Positions 24,634-32,476 of a stretch of 54,511 nt of DNA are shown one piece after another. The notes under the pieces are model-generated. The model was not told the DNA's origin. It ran no database searches and was given only the letters and a program-made list of their open reading frames with translations. The stretch is taken from NCBI GenBank assembly GCA_944390905.1, contig CALXRR010000005.1, forward strand, positions 1-54,511, given 5' to 3'. Numbering within the stretch: the first letter of the stretch is position 1; each line of letters begins with the position of its first letter. The translations under genes and the position numbers were made by a program. The DNA is from an uncultured Alphaproteobacteria bacterium. Lineage in GTDB: Bacteria > Pseudomonadota > Alphaproteobacteria > RF32 > CAG-239.

Positions 24634-25104
24634 TCAATATTTATCAATCATATCTTTAAAAATTTTGATGATAGCGACGTAAGTCGACTTTTTGAAGTCA
24701 ACTACATGTTGGTCGGCCTCGGTAATATCAGCCCAGCGCCAGGACTTAAATTCAGGCTCGGCGGTGTTGAGGTTGATTTCGGAATCTTCTCCGGTAAAGT
24801 AAAATAGCGACCAATACTGCTCGTTGCCGGCATCAGTACGACCGCGGAGTGAATTGCGCTTTACAATCTCGGCCGGAAAGTCATAGATAAAAGCATCAGG
24901 TATGGTATAAACCAGCTGTGCCGAACTGACGGAGGTTTCTTCAAAAAGCTCGCGGGCAGCGGCTTGGGCGATGCTCTCGCCTTCATCAATACCGCCTTGC
25001 GGAAACTGCCAAGCGTCATGATAATTGCCTTTGCGCTCACAAAGCAGGACTTTTTTGTCTTTATTAAACAGCACTATTCCGGCGTTTTTGCGATAATGTT
25101 TCAT
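24634..25104 (-). CDS. rppH: RNA pyrophosphohydrolase
   Basis: The 156-residue Nudix protein has MKHYRKNAGIVLFNKDKKVLLCER and the Nudix box GGIDEGESIAQAAARELFEE (about residues 37-56). RppH removes pyrophosphate from the 5' end of mRNAs and starts decay. The Gly that normally follows EE.x is Ser here (EETSV), a mild departure. It is the last gene of the minus-strand envelope cluster gpmI - envC-like - ctpA-like - polysaccharide deacetylase-like. Confidence 0.9.
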   Translation of the reverse strand: MKHYRKNAGIVLFNKDKKVLLCERKGNYHDAWQFPQGGIDEGESIAQAAARELFEETSVSSAQLVYTIPDAFIYDFPAEIVKRNSLRGRTDAGNEQYWSLFYFTGEDSEINLNTAEPEFKSWRWADITEADQHVVDFKKSTYVAIIKIFKDMIDKY

Positions 25105-25121
25105 GCTACCTACCTTAATTG

Positions 25122-26297
25122 TTATTCTGAAATAACCGATGAAAGCGGAACTAAGGCAAAGGGGCGCTCGACCTCTTTAGAAACAAGATTTTGCTCCTTT
25201 AGCTGCTCATAGCTGAGCTGCGGAGAAAATGTCTGTACCCAATTGTAAAGAGCTACCAAAGCCCCTGGCTTGGGCTGGACGGCGATGATGACTTTGCCGT
25301 TCTTTTGAGCCAAAATCTCGGCTTTTTCAATTTGCGCGGTAATATTGTCTTTGGAAAAGTCTTCATCTATAACAATATCAGCATAGCTACGAGGAAGTTG
25401 TGCGACCTCTGCCGACTTGACGCCATCTTCACCGGTGGCATCAACTGCGGCAAGCCCCATATCGCGAACTCGGGTCAAAAATTCGGCTATACGAGAGCGA
25501 TTATTCTCATCGGCTATGCCGCGATTGATTACTACTCCGATAATTGCTCCGGTATTGTTGAGGCTTTTTTCAAAACGGGAAAAGTTTTCATCTTGACCGG
25601 CGGTCATGCTCATTGATAAAGGTCCGCTATCAGACTTTAAGAAATCTTTAGAAGAAAGGTACAAATCTAAATAGGTCTCGTGACCTTTTTGGCGGGCTTT
25701 TTCAACCAATTGCTTGGTTTCTGAGCCATAAGGGGAGAAAGATAGGGCGACCTCTGCCGGAAAACGGTCTATAACGGCGTTGGTTGTGCGGCGGTCTAAG
25801 CCTGCACCCTTGACCAAAATTGCTACCTTAAAAAAGTTCGGTGCTACCGATATTGGATCTGATGAATATTCAACCCACGGTTTGCGCCCGTCTTCAGAGA
25901 TTTTGGGAAGTATCATGCCTTGTTTGTTTTCCTGAAGAGAGGTATCCGCAATAACGTTTTTAAGCGGCTGGAAATTGCTAATTTCAGGGAGTTTGCTTAA
26001 ATTGGGAGTTGAGGCCATTATCTCTCGCTGATATTCCTGATAGCTTTTAGGTTCAGAAATATTTTTGTTATCTTCTGAGGTGGCTTGTTTGGGTGGGTTC
26101 TTTAATATTTTATCAGGGAGAGTCAAGATGTATTTGGGTGAGCGGTTCTTAGAATCATACATTATACGCTCAATTTGGCTCTTGAACTCCGGCGTGCTGC
26201 TAACCTCTGCAAAATAAAGGCCGCTGCCTACGATTAGCGCTATAATCGCCAGGCTGATAAGCAACAGCATTAATTTTTCTTTGATGTTTTTGAGCAC
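25122..26297 (-). CDS. Divergent polysaccharide deacetylase family protein (YibQ/DUF610-like)
   Basis: The product of about 391 residues has an N-terminal membrane anchor (about residues 8-30), a linker to 170 and a C-terminal NodB-like divergent domain. Position after ctpA and before rppH is the usual one for this family. The catalytic-looking motifs of the family are degenerate: the VIDDLG-type strand reads LVKGAGL, the LHLPMEP-type segment reads LDLYLSS, and the NHMGS-type segment reads INRGIAD. It may be non-enzymatic. The GTG at 26297 has AAGG 8 bases upstream; a GTG at 26306 is an alternative. Confidence 0.8.
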   Translation of the reverse strand: MLKNIKEKLMLLLISLAIIALIVGSGLYFAEVSSTPEFKSQIERIMYDSKNRSPKYILTLPDKILKNPPKQATSEDNKNISEPKSYQEYQREIMASTPNLSKLPEISNFQPLKNVIADTSLQENKQGMILPKISEDGRKPWVEYSSDPISVAPNFFKVAILVKGAGLDRRTTNAVIDRFPAEVALSFSPYGSETKQLVEKARQKGHETYLDLYLSSKDFLKSDSGPLSMSMTAGQDENFSRFEKSLNNTGAIIGVVINRGIADENNRSRIAEFLTRVRDMGLAAVDATGEDGVKSAEVAQLPRSYADIVIDEDFSKDNITAQIEKAEILAQKNGKVIIAVQPKPGALVALYNWVQTFSPQLSYEQLKEQNLVSKEVERPFALVPLSSVISE

Positions 26298-26317
26298 GCC
26301 GGTCACCTTTTGTTGAG

Positions 26318-27628
26318 TTATTTGTTTTCTTGTCCTTGTTTATAAATGCCAAGTGCCTTTACTAATGACAGAGCTTGAGAAAGCTGGTAGTCTTTGGCGA
26401 GTTCTTCTTTTTCAGCCTTAGCGGCTTCAAGCTTTTTGGCATCGGATTTATCTTCGCTGTCATTTTTGAGGGCGTTATTATACTCGCCTTCGCTGAGCTC
26501 GAAGTTGTTCTCAATCTCTTCAACCTTGGCCGGCTTTACGATAATGTCAGGCACAATGCCTTTGACCTGAATTGAGCGGCCGGACGGAGTATAATAACGA
26601 GCTGTGGTCAAGCGCATAGCACCGTGCTTATCCAGCGGAATAACCGTTTGAACCGAGCCTTTGCCGAAGGTTTTTTCACCCAGAATTACGGCGCGGTGAT
26701 GGTCTTGCAAAGCTCCGGCCACAATCTCAGAAGCGGAGGCCGAGCCATCATTAACCAGAACAACTATCGGCAGGCCGTTCAAAATATCACCTTTTTTGGC
26801 GGTGTATTTTACGGTGTCTTCTTCATTGCGGGAGCGGGTGGAAACTATCTCTCCTTGTTCCAAAAATAAATCTGAAACCGCTACAGCTTGGTCAAGCAGA
26901 CCTCCGGGGTTGTTGCGGACATCCAAAATGACGCCTTTTAAGTTGCCTTTTAGCTGTTTTTGAGCGTCTTTTACGGCTTTGGTGATATTGGTATCAACAT
27001 CCTCGGTAAAAGAGGTGACGCGGATGTAGAGGACATCGCCACCCTTGATATTGCTCTTGACCGAGCGAATCTTGATTTCTTCACGTTTAATTGTAACGTC
27101 AAAGGGTTTTTCATTAAAACGGCGAATGGTTAATTTGATTTTGGAGCCTATCTTACCACGCATTTTTTCAACCGCTTCATTTAGGGTCATACCGACAACC
27201 GACTGGTCATCAATACTAACAATATAGTCTCCGGATTTTAAGCCGGCTTTATACGCCGGTGTATCATCCATCGGAGAGATGATTTTGACAACGCCGCTCT
27301 CCATAGTGACTTCTATGCCTAAGCCGCCGAACTTGCCTTTGGTTTGCTCGCTCATATACTTGAAATCGCGGCCATCCATATAGCTGGAGTGCGGGTCAAG
27401 TGAAGTCAGCATGCCGTTGATGGCGGCTTCAATCAACTGCTTGTCTGAGACTTCTTCAACATAAGAAGATTTGGCGCGCTCCAAAACATCGCCAAACAAA
27501 TTAAGCAGCTCATAAGTATCGGCATCTTCAGCGGCGGCTTTTTTGTCGGTCTTGGCGGCTTGAGCAACCGTGCTCATTAAAAGCATGATGAAAAAAACGG
27601 AGGTATATTTGGTAAATTTTACTGACAT
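26318..27628 (-). CDS. ctpA: C-terminal processing peptidase, S41 family
   Basis: The 436-residue product has a signal peptide (residues 1-24), a PDZ domain (GGLGIEVTMESGVVKIISP, about 95-180) and the S41 protease domain with the catalytic Ser in DGSASASEI (about 300-308) and Lys in GEKTFGKGSVQ (about 325-335). A low-complexity charged tail follows. CtpA-type proteases process periplasmic proteins and cell-wall hydrolase regulators. It stands directly behind the EnvC-like gene, a common pairing. Confidence 0.93.
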   Translation of the reverse strand: MSVKFTKYTSVFFIMLLMSTVAQAAKTDKKAAAEDADTYELLNLFGDVLERAKSSYVEEVSDKQLIEAAINGMLTSLDPHSSYMDGRDFKYMSEQTKGKFGGLGIEVTMESGVVKIISPMDDTPAYKAGLKSGDYIVSIDDQSVVGMTLNEAVEKMRGKIGSKIKLTIRRFNEKPFDVTIKREEIKIRSVKSNIKGGDVLYIRVTSFTEDVDTNITKAVKDAQKQLKGNLKGVILDVRNNPGGLLDQAVAVSDLFLEQGEIVSTRSRNEEDTVKYTAKKGDILNGLPIVVLVNDGSASASEIVAGALQDHHRAVILGEKTFGKGSVQTVIPLDKHGAMRLTTARYYTPSGRSIQVKGIVPDIIVKPAKVEEIENNFELSEGEYNNALKNDSEDKSDAKKLEAAKAEKEELAKDYQLSQALSLVKALGIYKQGQENK

Positions 27629-27646
27629 CGGTGTTGCACCCCTTTG

Positions 27647-28891
27647 TTATCCTTTTATCCATGTCAACGGATTTATCGGATGATTATCTTTGCGTATTTC
27701 TATATAAAGTTTAGATTCTGACGAATCCGGCATTTGTCCTACCGGCTCTCCGGCAAGCAGCATCTGACCGAGTTCACAATCTATGCTGTCTAGTCCGGCA
27801 AGCAAGCTCAGGTAGCCTGCGCCATGTTCTATAATAATCAGGTTGCCATAGCCCCTGAACGGACCGGCAAAAATGACATTGCCGTCAAAAGGCGATATTA
27901 CCTGCGCCTGCGGACGGGTCTTTACAATAATTCCTTTAGAGCTGACGCCTTTAGAGGTTTCTTCTCCATAACGGGTGACTATCCTACCGCGGGCAGGCAT
28001 CGGCAGCTTGCCTTTGGCTTGGATAAAGCCTTCACCTAGTTCTTTTATAGCCTGCGGTTTTAATTTAATCAAGTCAGCTCTTTGACTTTCCTCTTGTTTT
28101 TTGCGGCGTTCTTCTGCCAAGCGTTTTTTCTCGGCCTCTTGCTCTTGGCGGCGTTTTTGAGCCAAGCGCTCTTTTTCAAGCTTATTCAGCAAGTCTCGCA
28201 AATCTTGCGCCTGTGATGCCAGTTGGGCGACTTTTTTCTTGGCGGCGGCAGACTGCTTTTCGATACTCTTGCGGAGGGCTGACTTCTTTTGAGCCAGAGA
28301 TTTAAGCTCTGCGTGCTCGTTCTCTAAGGTTTGTTTGCGCTTTTTGATTTGATTAAACTGGTTTTCAACCTTTTGTTTTTGTTTTTCGATTTGCTCAAGC
28401 TTGCCTTTAATGCGTTGGGCGTTTTGCTCCAGATACGGAACAGTCTCACGCAGGAGCATGGCGCTGCGAATGATTTCAACCGGCGTTAAGGGCTGAACAA
28501 ACAATGACTCTGTTGGTTTTAAGGCCAGATTTTGCAGAGCTGAAAGGGTTTTGATTAAGTTTTCATCTTCTATGGAAAATTCAGCCTCGGCAGAGCTCAA
28601 TTCGGTTTGGAGCTGTTGAAGCTCAGTTTCCATGGAGGAAATCTTTTCCTCATTATTCTGAATGAGGTTGGCATAATTGACCATTTTGCGGCTAATGCTA
28701 TCAATCTCTTGATTGATTTGCTTGGCCTCTTGAGCTAAGCGCTCGCTCTCGGCGGTTTGCTTAGCGACCTGCTCCTCCATGCGGCGCAAATCTTTGGACG
28801 AAGGCTCAGCCGCAGCCGACAAGCAAGGTGCCAGCAACATTAGCGCTGCCAGCAAAAACTTGCTGATATCGGCTGTGGACAAAGCTTTCAT
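27647..28891 (-). CDS. envC: Murein hydrolase activator, EnvC-like, with degenerate LytM domain
   Basis: The 414-residue product has a signal peptide, a long coiled coil (about residues 30-270) and a C-terminal M23/LytM domain (about 300-410). The zinc ligands of active M23 peptidases are missing: the HxxxD region reads VKTRPQAQ and the HxH region reads SLLAGLDS. Loss of these is typical of EnvC-type activators, which switch on amidases at the division site. It lies between gpmI and ctpA on the minus strand. Confidence 0.88.
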   Translation of the reverse strand: MKALSTADISKFLLAALMLLAPCLSAAAEPSSKDLRRMEEQVAKQTAESERLAQEAKQINQEIDSISRKMVNYANLIQNNEEKISSMETELQQLQTELSSAEAEFSIEDENLIKTLSALQNLALKPTESLFVQPLTPVEIIRSAMLLRETVPYLEQNAQRIKGKLEQIEKQKQKVENQFNQIKKRKQTLENEHAELKSLAQKKSALRKSIEKQSAAAKKKVAQLASQAQDLRDLLNKLEKERLAQKRRQEQEAEKKRLAEERRKKQEESQRADLIKLKPQAIKELGEGFIQAKGKLPMPARGRIVTRYGEETSKGVSSKGIIVKTRPQAQVISPFDGNVIFAGPFRGYGNLIIIEHGAGYLSLLAGLDSIDCELGQMLLAGEPVGQMPDSSESKLYIEIRKDNHPINPLTWIKG

Positions 28892-28896
28892 TATAT

Positions 28897-30429
28897 CTAT
28901 TTCTCCAGTAGAGAGTGGCCGCTCATCTCTTTAGGTTGAGCTATACCCAACAAGTCAAGCAATGTGGGCGAGACATCAGCCAAGCGACCATCGCGCAAGC
29001 CTTTTATCGGGGTTTGGCAATTAATCAGAACTGCACGGACTTTACCAACTGTGTGAGCGGTGTAGGGCTCACCAGTAACCTCGTCAACCATTTTTTCAAC
29101 ATTGCCGTGGTCTGCCGTAACAAACAGTACACCGCCAACCTTTTTGATGGCTTCAACCACACGACCCAAGCATTCATCAACAGCGGCGACAGCTTTTAAG
29201 GCGGCTTCCATTATGCCGGTATGGCCGACCATATCGCCGTTGGCAAAGTTGCAGATGATAACATCAAAACGTTGGTTTTCAATGGCGTCTACCAGCTTGT
29301 CGGTAACCTCATAGACTGACATCTCAGGCTTGAGGTCATAAGTGGCAACCTTAGGACTCGGTACCAAAATGCGCTCCTCGCCTTTGAACTCGCGCTCCTC
29401 ACCGCCGTTAAAGAAGAAAGTAACGTGGGCGTACTTCTCGGTTTCAGCAATACGAAGCTGAGTCAAGCCGTGCTCAGATACAACCTCGCCAAAAATCTTG
29501 GTTAAAGATTCCGGCGGGAAAACGGTCTGCATAAAGCGGCGATGGTCAACTGAATATTCGGTCATGCCGACGCAAGCGGCAAAGGCAATCTCTTTAGAGC
29601 GAGCGAATCCGTTAAAGTCTTTATCACCTAAAGCATAAAGAATCTCACGGGCGCGGTCGGCGCGGAAGTTGCACATAAAGACAACATCACCGTCTGAGGC
29701 ACCGTGATAATCACCAATAACGCAAGGAACAACAAATTCATCAGTCTTGCCGGCAGCATAAGAATTTGCAATAGCCTCATCAGCAGTGGCGGCATGAGCG
29801 CCCTCGCCTAACGCAATGGCGTTATAAGCGGCCTCAACTCGGTCCCAACGTTTGTCACGGTCCATAGCATAAAAACGGCCGGCAACCGTGGCGATTTTGA
29901 CATTGGAGTAAGACTTCATATTTTGTTCAAACTCTTTGACATATTCAGCACCGGAAGACGGAGGAGTGTCACGTCCGTCAAGGAAAGCGTGAACAGCAAC
30001 TTTAATCCCCTGCTCAGAGAGAAGCTTGCACATAGCCTCAATATGAGCCTGTGAAGAGTGGACGCCGCCAGGGGACATCAGCCCCATTACATGGCAGGTT
30101 TTGCCGCTTTGCTTTAAAGTAGCTATCATATCACAAAGGATTTGGTTTTGCTTAATAGAACCGTCTTTGATGGCCTGGTCAATCATCGGCAGATCCTGCA
30201 TAACTACACGACCGGCACCAAGGTTCATGTGGCCGACTTCAGAGTTGCCCATTTGACCTTCGGGTAAGCCCACAGCCAAGCCCGAAGTCTCAACAAAGCA
30301 AGTCGGATATTCACTGATGTATTTGTGCCAGTTGGGAGTATGCCCCATTTCTATCGCGTTGTCTTTGGTTGTCTTTTCACGATAGCCCCAGCCATCAAGT
30401 ACTAGTAACATTACGGGTTTTTGTGTCAT
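28897..30429 (-). CDS. gpmI: 2,3-bisphosphoglycerate-independent phosphoglycerate mutase
   Basis: The 510-residue product interconverts 3- and 2-phosphoglycerate in glycolysis. It has LLVLDGWGYRE at the start with the metal-binding Asp, the catalytic Ser in GNSEVGHMN (about residues 61-69), DGRDTPP, and the C-terminal metal site TADHGNVEKM. Length is normal. AGAGGT precedes the ATG. The EnvC-like gene begins 5 bases after its stop. Confidence 0.97.
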   Translation of the reverse strand: MTQKPVMLLVLDGWGYREKTTKDNAIEMGHTPNWHKYISEYPTCFVETSGLAVGLPEGQMGNSEVGHMNLGAGRVVMQDLPMIDQAIKDGSIKQNQILCDMIATLKQSGKTCHVMGLMSPGGVHSSQAHIEAMCKLLSEQGIKVAVHAFLDGRDTPPSSGAEYVKEFEQNMKSYSNVKIATVAGRFYAMDRDKRWDRVEAAYNAIALGEGAHAATADEAIANSYAAGKTDEFVVPCVIGDYHGASDGDVVFMCNFRADRAREILYALGDKDFNGFARSKEIAFAACVGMTEYSVDHRRFMQTVFPPESLTKIFGEVVSEHGLTQLRIAETEKYAHVTFFFNGGEEREFKGEERILVPSPKVATYDLKPEMSVYEVTDKLVDAIENQRFDVIICNFANGDMVGHTGIMEAALKAVAAVDECLGRVVEAIKKVGGVLFVTADHGNVEKMVDEVTGEPYTAHTVGKVRAVLINCQTPIKGLRDGRLADVSPTLLDLLGIAQPKEMSGHSLLEK

Positions 30430-30523
30430 TATTTTTACCTCTTTTACATTCTTAAAATTTTGCTGCGTATATTATATATAATTATTTCAAACATAAAAGC
30501 ACTATTTTATGTTGCGGATAAAA

Positions 30524-32329
30524 TTATATGCGTTCGGCCTCTACCATTATCTTTTTCCAGATATCAGCCGGAAGACCGCCGCCGGTGACGCCTTGCATCG
30601 GGGTATTATCATCATTACCGACCCAGACAGCGGCAATATATTTGTCCGTAAAGCCGACAAACCATGCATCGCGATAATCTTGCGAGGTGCCGGTTTTGCC
30701 CGCGGCAAAAAACGGGACTTTGGCTCGCTTGCCGGTGCCGGTGCGAATCACTCCCTCAAGCATGGAGGTTATGTCTTCAACCGTGCGCTCTTCCAAAATG
30801 CGGTTAGGTTCATCAGGAGTGCGCATATATAATTGGTACCCGTCTTTGGTATAAACCTCTTCAATAGCATAAGGCCAAACCGCATAGCCACTGTTGGCAA
30901 TAGAAGCATAGGCAGTTGCCATATCAATAATTTTGACCTCGGAAGTACCAAGCGCCATGGAGGGGTTGTTGTCTATCGGCGTGGTAATGCCCATGCGGCG
31001 TGCGTATTTGATGACATTGCCGCGGCCGACAGCGGAAGACAGATTTATAGCCGCCAGATTAAGCGAAAGACGCAGGGCTTCTCGAAGAGAAACCTCGCCA
31101 TGGACCTGCTTGTCAAAGTTTTCAGGCTTCCAACCACGAATGTTTATCGGCGTATCGTTAACGACATCATCAGGATAAAAGCCCTGCTCTAAGGCCGTAA
31201 TATAAATGAATGGTTTGAATGAAGAACCCGGTTGGCGCAGAGCCTGAACCGCGCGGTTGAACTGGCTCTTATTATAATTAACGCCGCCGACCATGGCCTT
31301 AATGGCGCCGTTTTTATCCAACACAACGACAGCACCGTCGGTGACATTGCGATTTTTGGCCGAGGCAACCGAATCCTGCAAGATTTTTTCGGCCTTTTGC
31401 TGGAGGGTTTGGTCAAGCGTGGTGGCAACATAAATATCGCTGTCGCGCTCGCCGATATAAGAGTTGACATCGTTATAAACCCAATCGGCAAAATGGCGGC
31501 CGCCGCGGACGGTATAAACTTTTTCGGGGCCAAGGCGCATATTTAAGGCATTTTGGCGTTGAGAATCGGAGATTTTGTCATTCTTGACCATATTATCAAG
31601 CACAACGGCAGCTCGCTCGCGGGAGCGCTCTTCTCCGGCGGCGGGGTTATAGCGAGATGGAGCTTTAAGCATACCGGCGATAACAGCGGCCTCAAGCAAA
31701 TTCAAATCTCGTGAAGATTTTTGAAAATATTTTTGGGAGGCTGCCTCTATACCATAAGTGCCGGCCCCCAAATAAACTCGGTTGATATAGAGGGTTAAAA
31801 TTTGTTCCTTGGTAAATTTATGCTCCAACCAAAAGGCCAACAGCAGCTCCTGAACCTTGCGCTTGATGGTTTTGTTGGAAGTCAAAAACAGGTTTTTGGC
31901 AACTTGCTGGGTAATGGTGGAGGCACCCTGGACATAGCGGCGGTGCCAGAGGTTGACCAGCATTGCCCGCGTGAAGCTGATGATGTCGAATCCGAAGTGG
32001 GAATAAAAGCGCCTATCTTCAGTAGAAATAATGGCATCAGCAACATAAGGCGGGAGCTCGTCCAAAGTAATAACCTCAGAATAAACACTGCCGAAGTTAT
32101 AAATCTCGTTACCATTCTCGGCAATAATCATGGTTGAGGGCTGGCGGGTTTTGGATACGGCGGCGTCAATATCGGGCAAAGTGACAATGCACCAGCCAAT
32201 CCAGAGGGCAAAAGTTATCACCAACAGAGCTAAAACCTTAAATAAGAGGCGGCGCAAAGTAAATCTTTGTTTTGACCCTCTTTTTTTGGTTTTCTTTTGG
32301 TTTTTCTTAATCTTAGTTTGCTTTGCCAT
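30524..32329 (-). CDS. mrcA: Bifunctional penicillin-binding protein, PBP1A family
   Basis: The product of about 601 residues makes and cross-links peptidoglycan. A basic cytoplasmic tail (KKNQKKTKKRGSKQ) and one membrane segment (about residues 30-55) precede the GT51 domain with EDRRFYSHFGFD and GASTITQQVAKNLFL. The transpeptidase domain has SSFK (in RQPGSSFKPF), SLN and KTGTS. The ATG at 32329 has AAGGAGG upstream; a longer frame to 32476 is unlikely. The symbol is by family, since mrcA-type naming varies. Confidence 0.9.
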   Translation of the reverse strand: MAKQTKIKKNQKKTKKRGSKQRFTLRRLLFKVLALLVITFALWIGWCIVTLPDIDAAVSKTRQPSTMIIAENGNEIYNFGSVYSEVITLDELPPYVADAIISTEDRRFYSHFGFDIISFTRAMLVNLWHRRYVQGASTITQQVAKNLFLTSNKTIKRKVQELLLAFWLEHKFTKEQILTLYINRVYLGAGTYGIEAASQKYFQKSSRDLNLLEAAVIAGMLKAPSRYNPAAGEERSRERAAVVLDNMVKNDKISDSQRQNALNMRLGPEKVYTVRGGRHFADWVYNDVNSYIGERDSDIYVATTLDQTLQQKAEKILQDSVASAKNRNVTDGAVVVLDKNGAIKAMVGGVNYNKSQFNRAVQALRQPGSSFKPFIYITALEQGFYPDDVVNDTPINIRGWKPENFDKQVHGEVSLREALRLSLNLAAINLSSAVGRGNVIKYARRMGITTPIDNNPSMALGTSEVKIIDMATAYASIANSGYAVWPYAIEEVYTKDGYQLYMRTPDEPNRILEERTVEDITSMLEGVIRTGTGKRAKVPFFAAGKTGTSQDYRDAWFVGFTDKYIAAVWVGNDDNTPMQGVTGGGLPADIWKKIMVEAERI

Positions 32330-32476
32330 GGAAAACGCCTTGCCTCCTTTGCTTTGGTATTGTATATATATTATATTAAATAAGTTAAGGAAAATTTTAT
32401 GCCGTATGTTTCTTTTGCTTGATTTATTATGTGTTTTATATATACGGCGTTGCAGGTTAATTACAGCAGGTGTCAC

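Noticed and set aside
27647..28891. Active M23 peptidase
   Set aside because: The zinc-ligand histidines are missing; the protein fits an EnvC-type activator.
30524..32476. Longer N-terminus for the PBP1A-type protein
   Set aside because: The added 49 residues have no family pattern, and AAGGAGG precedes the ATG at 32329.
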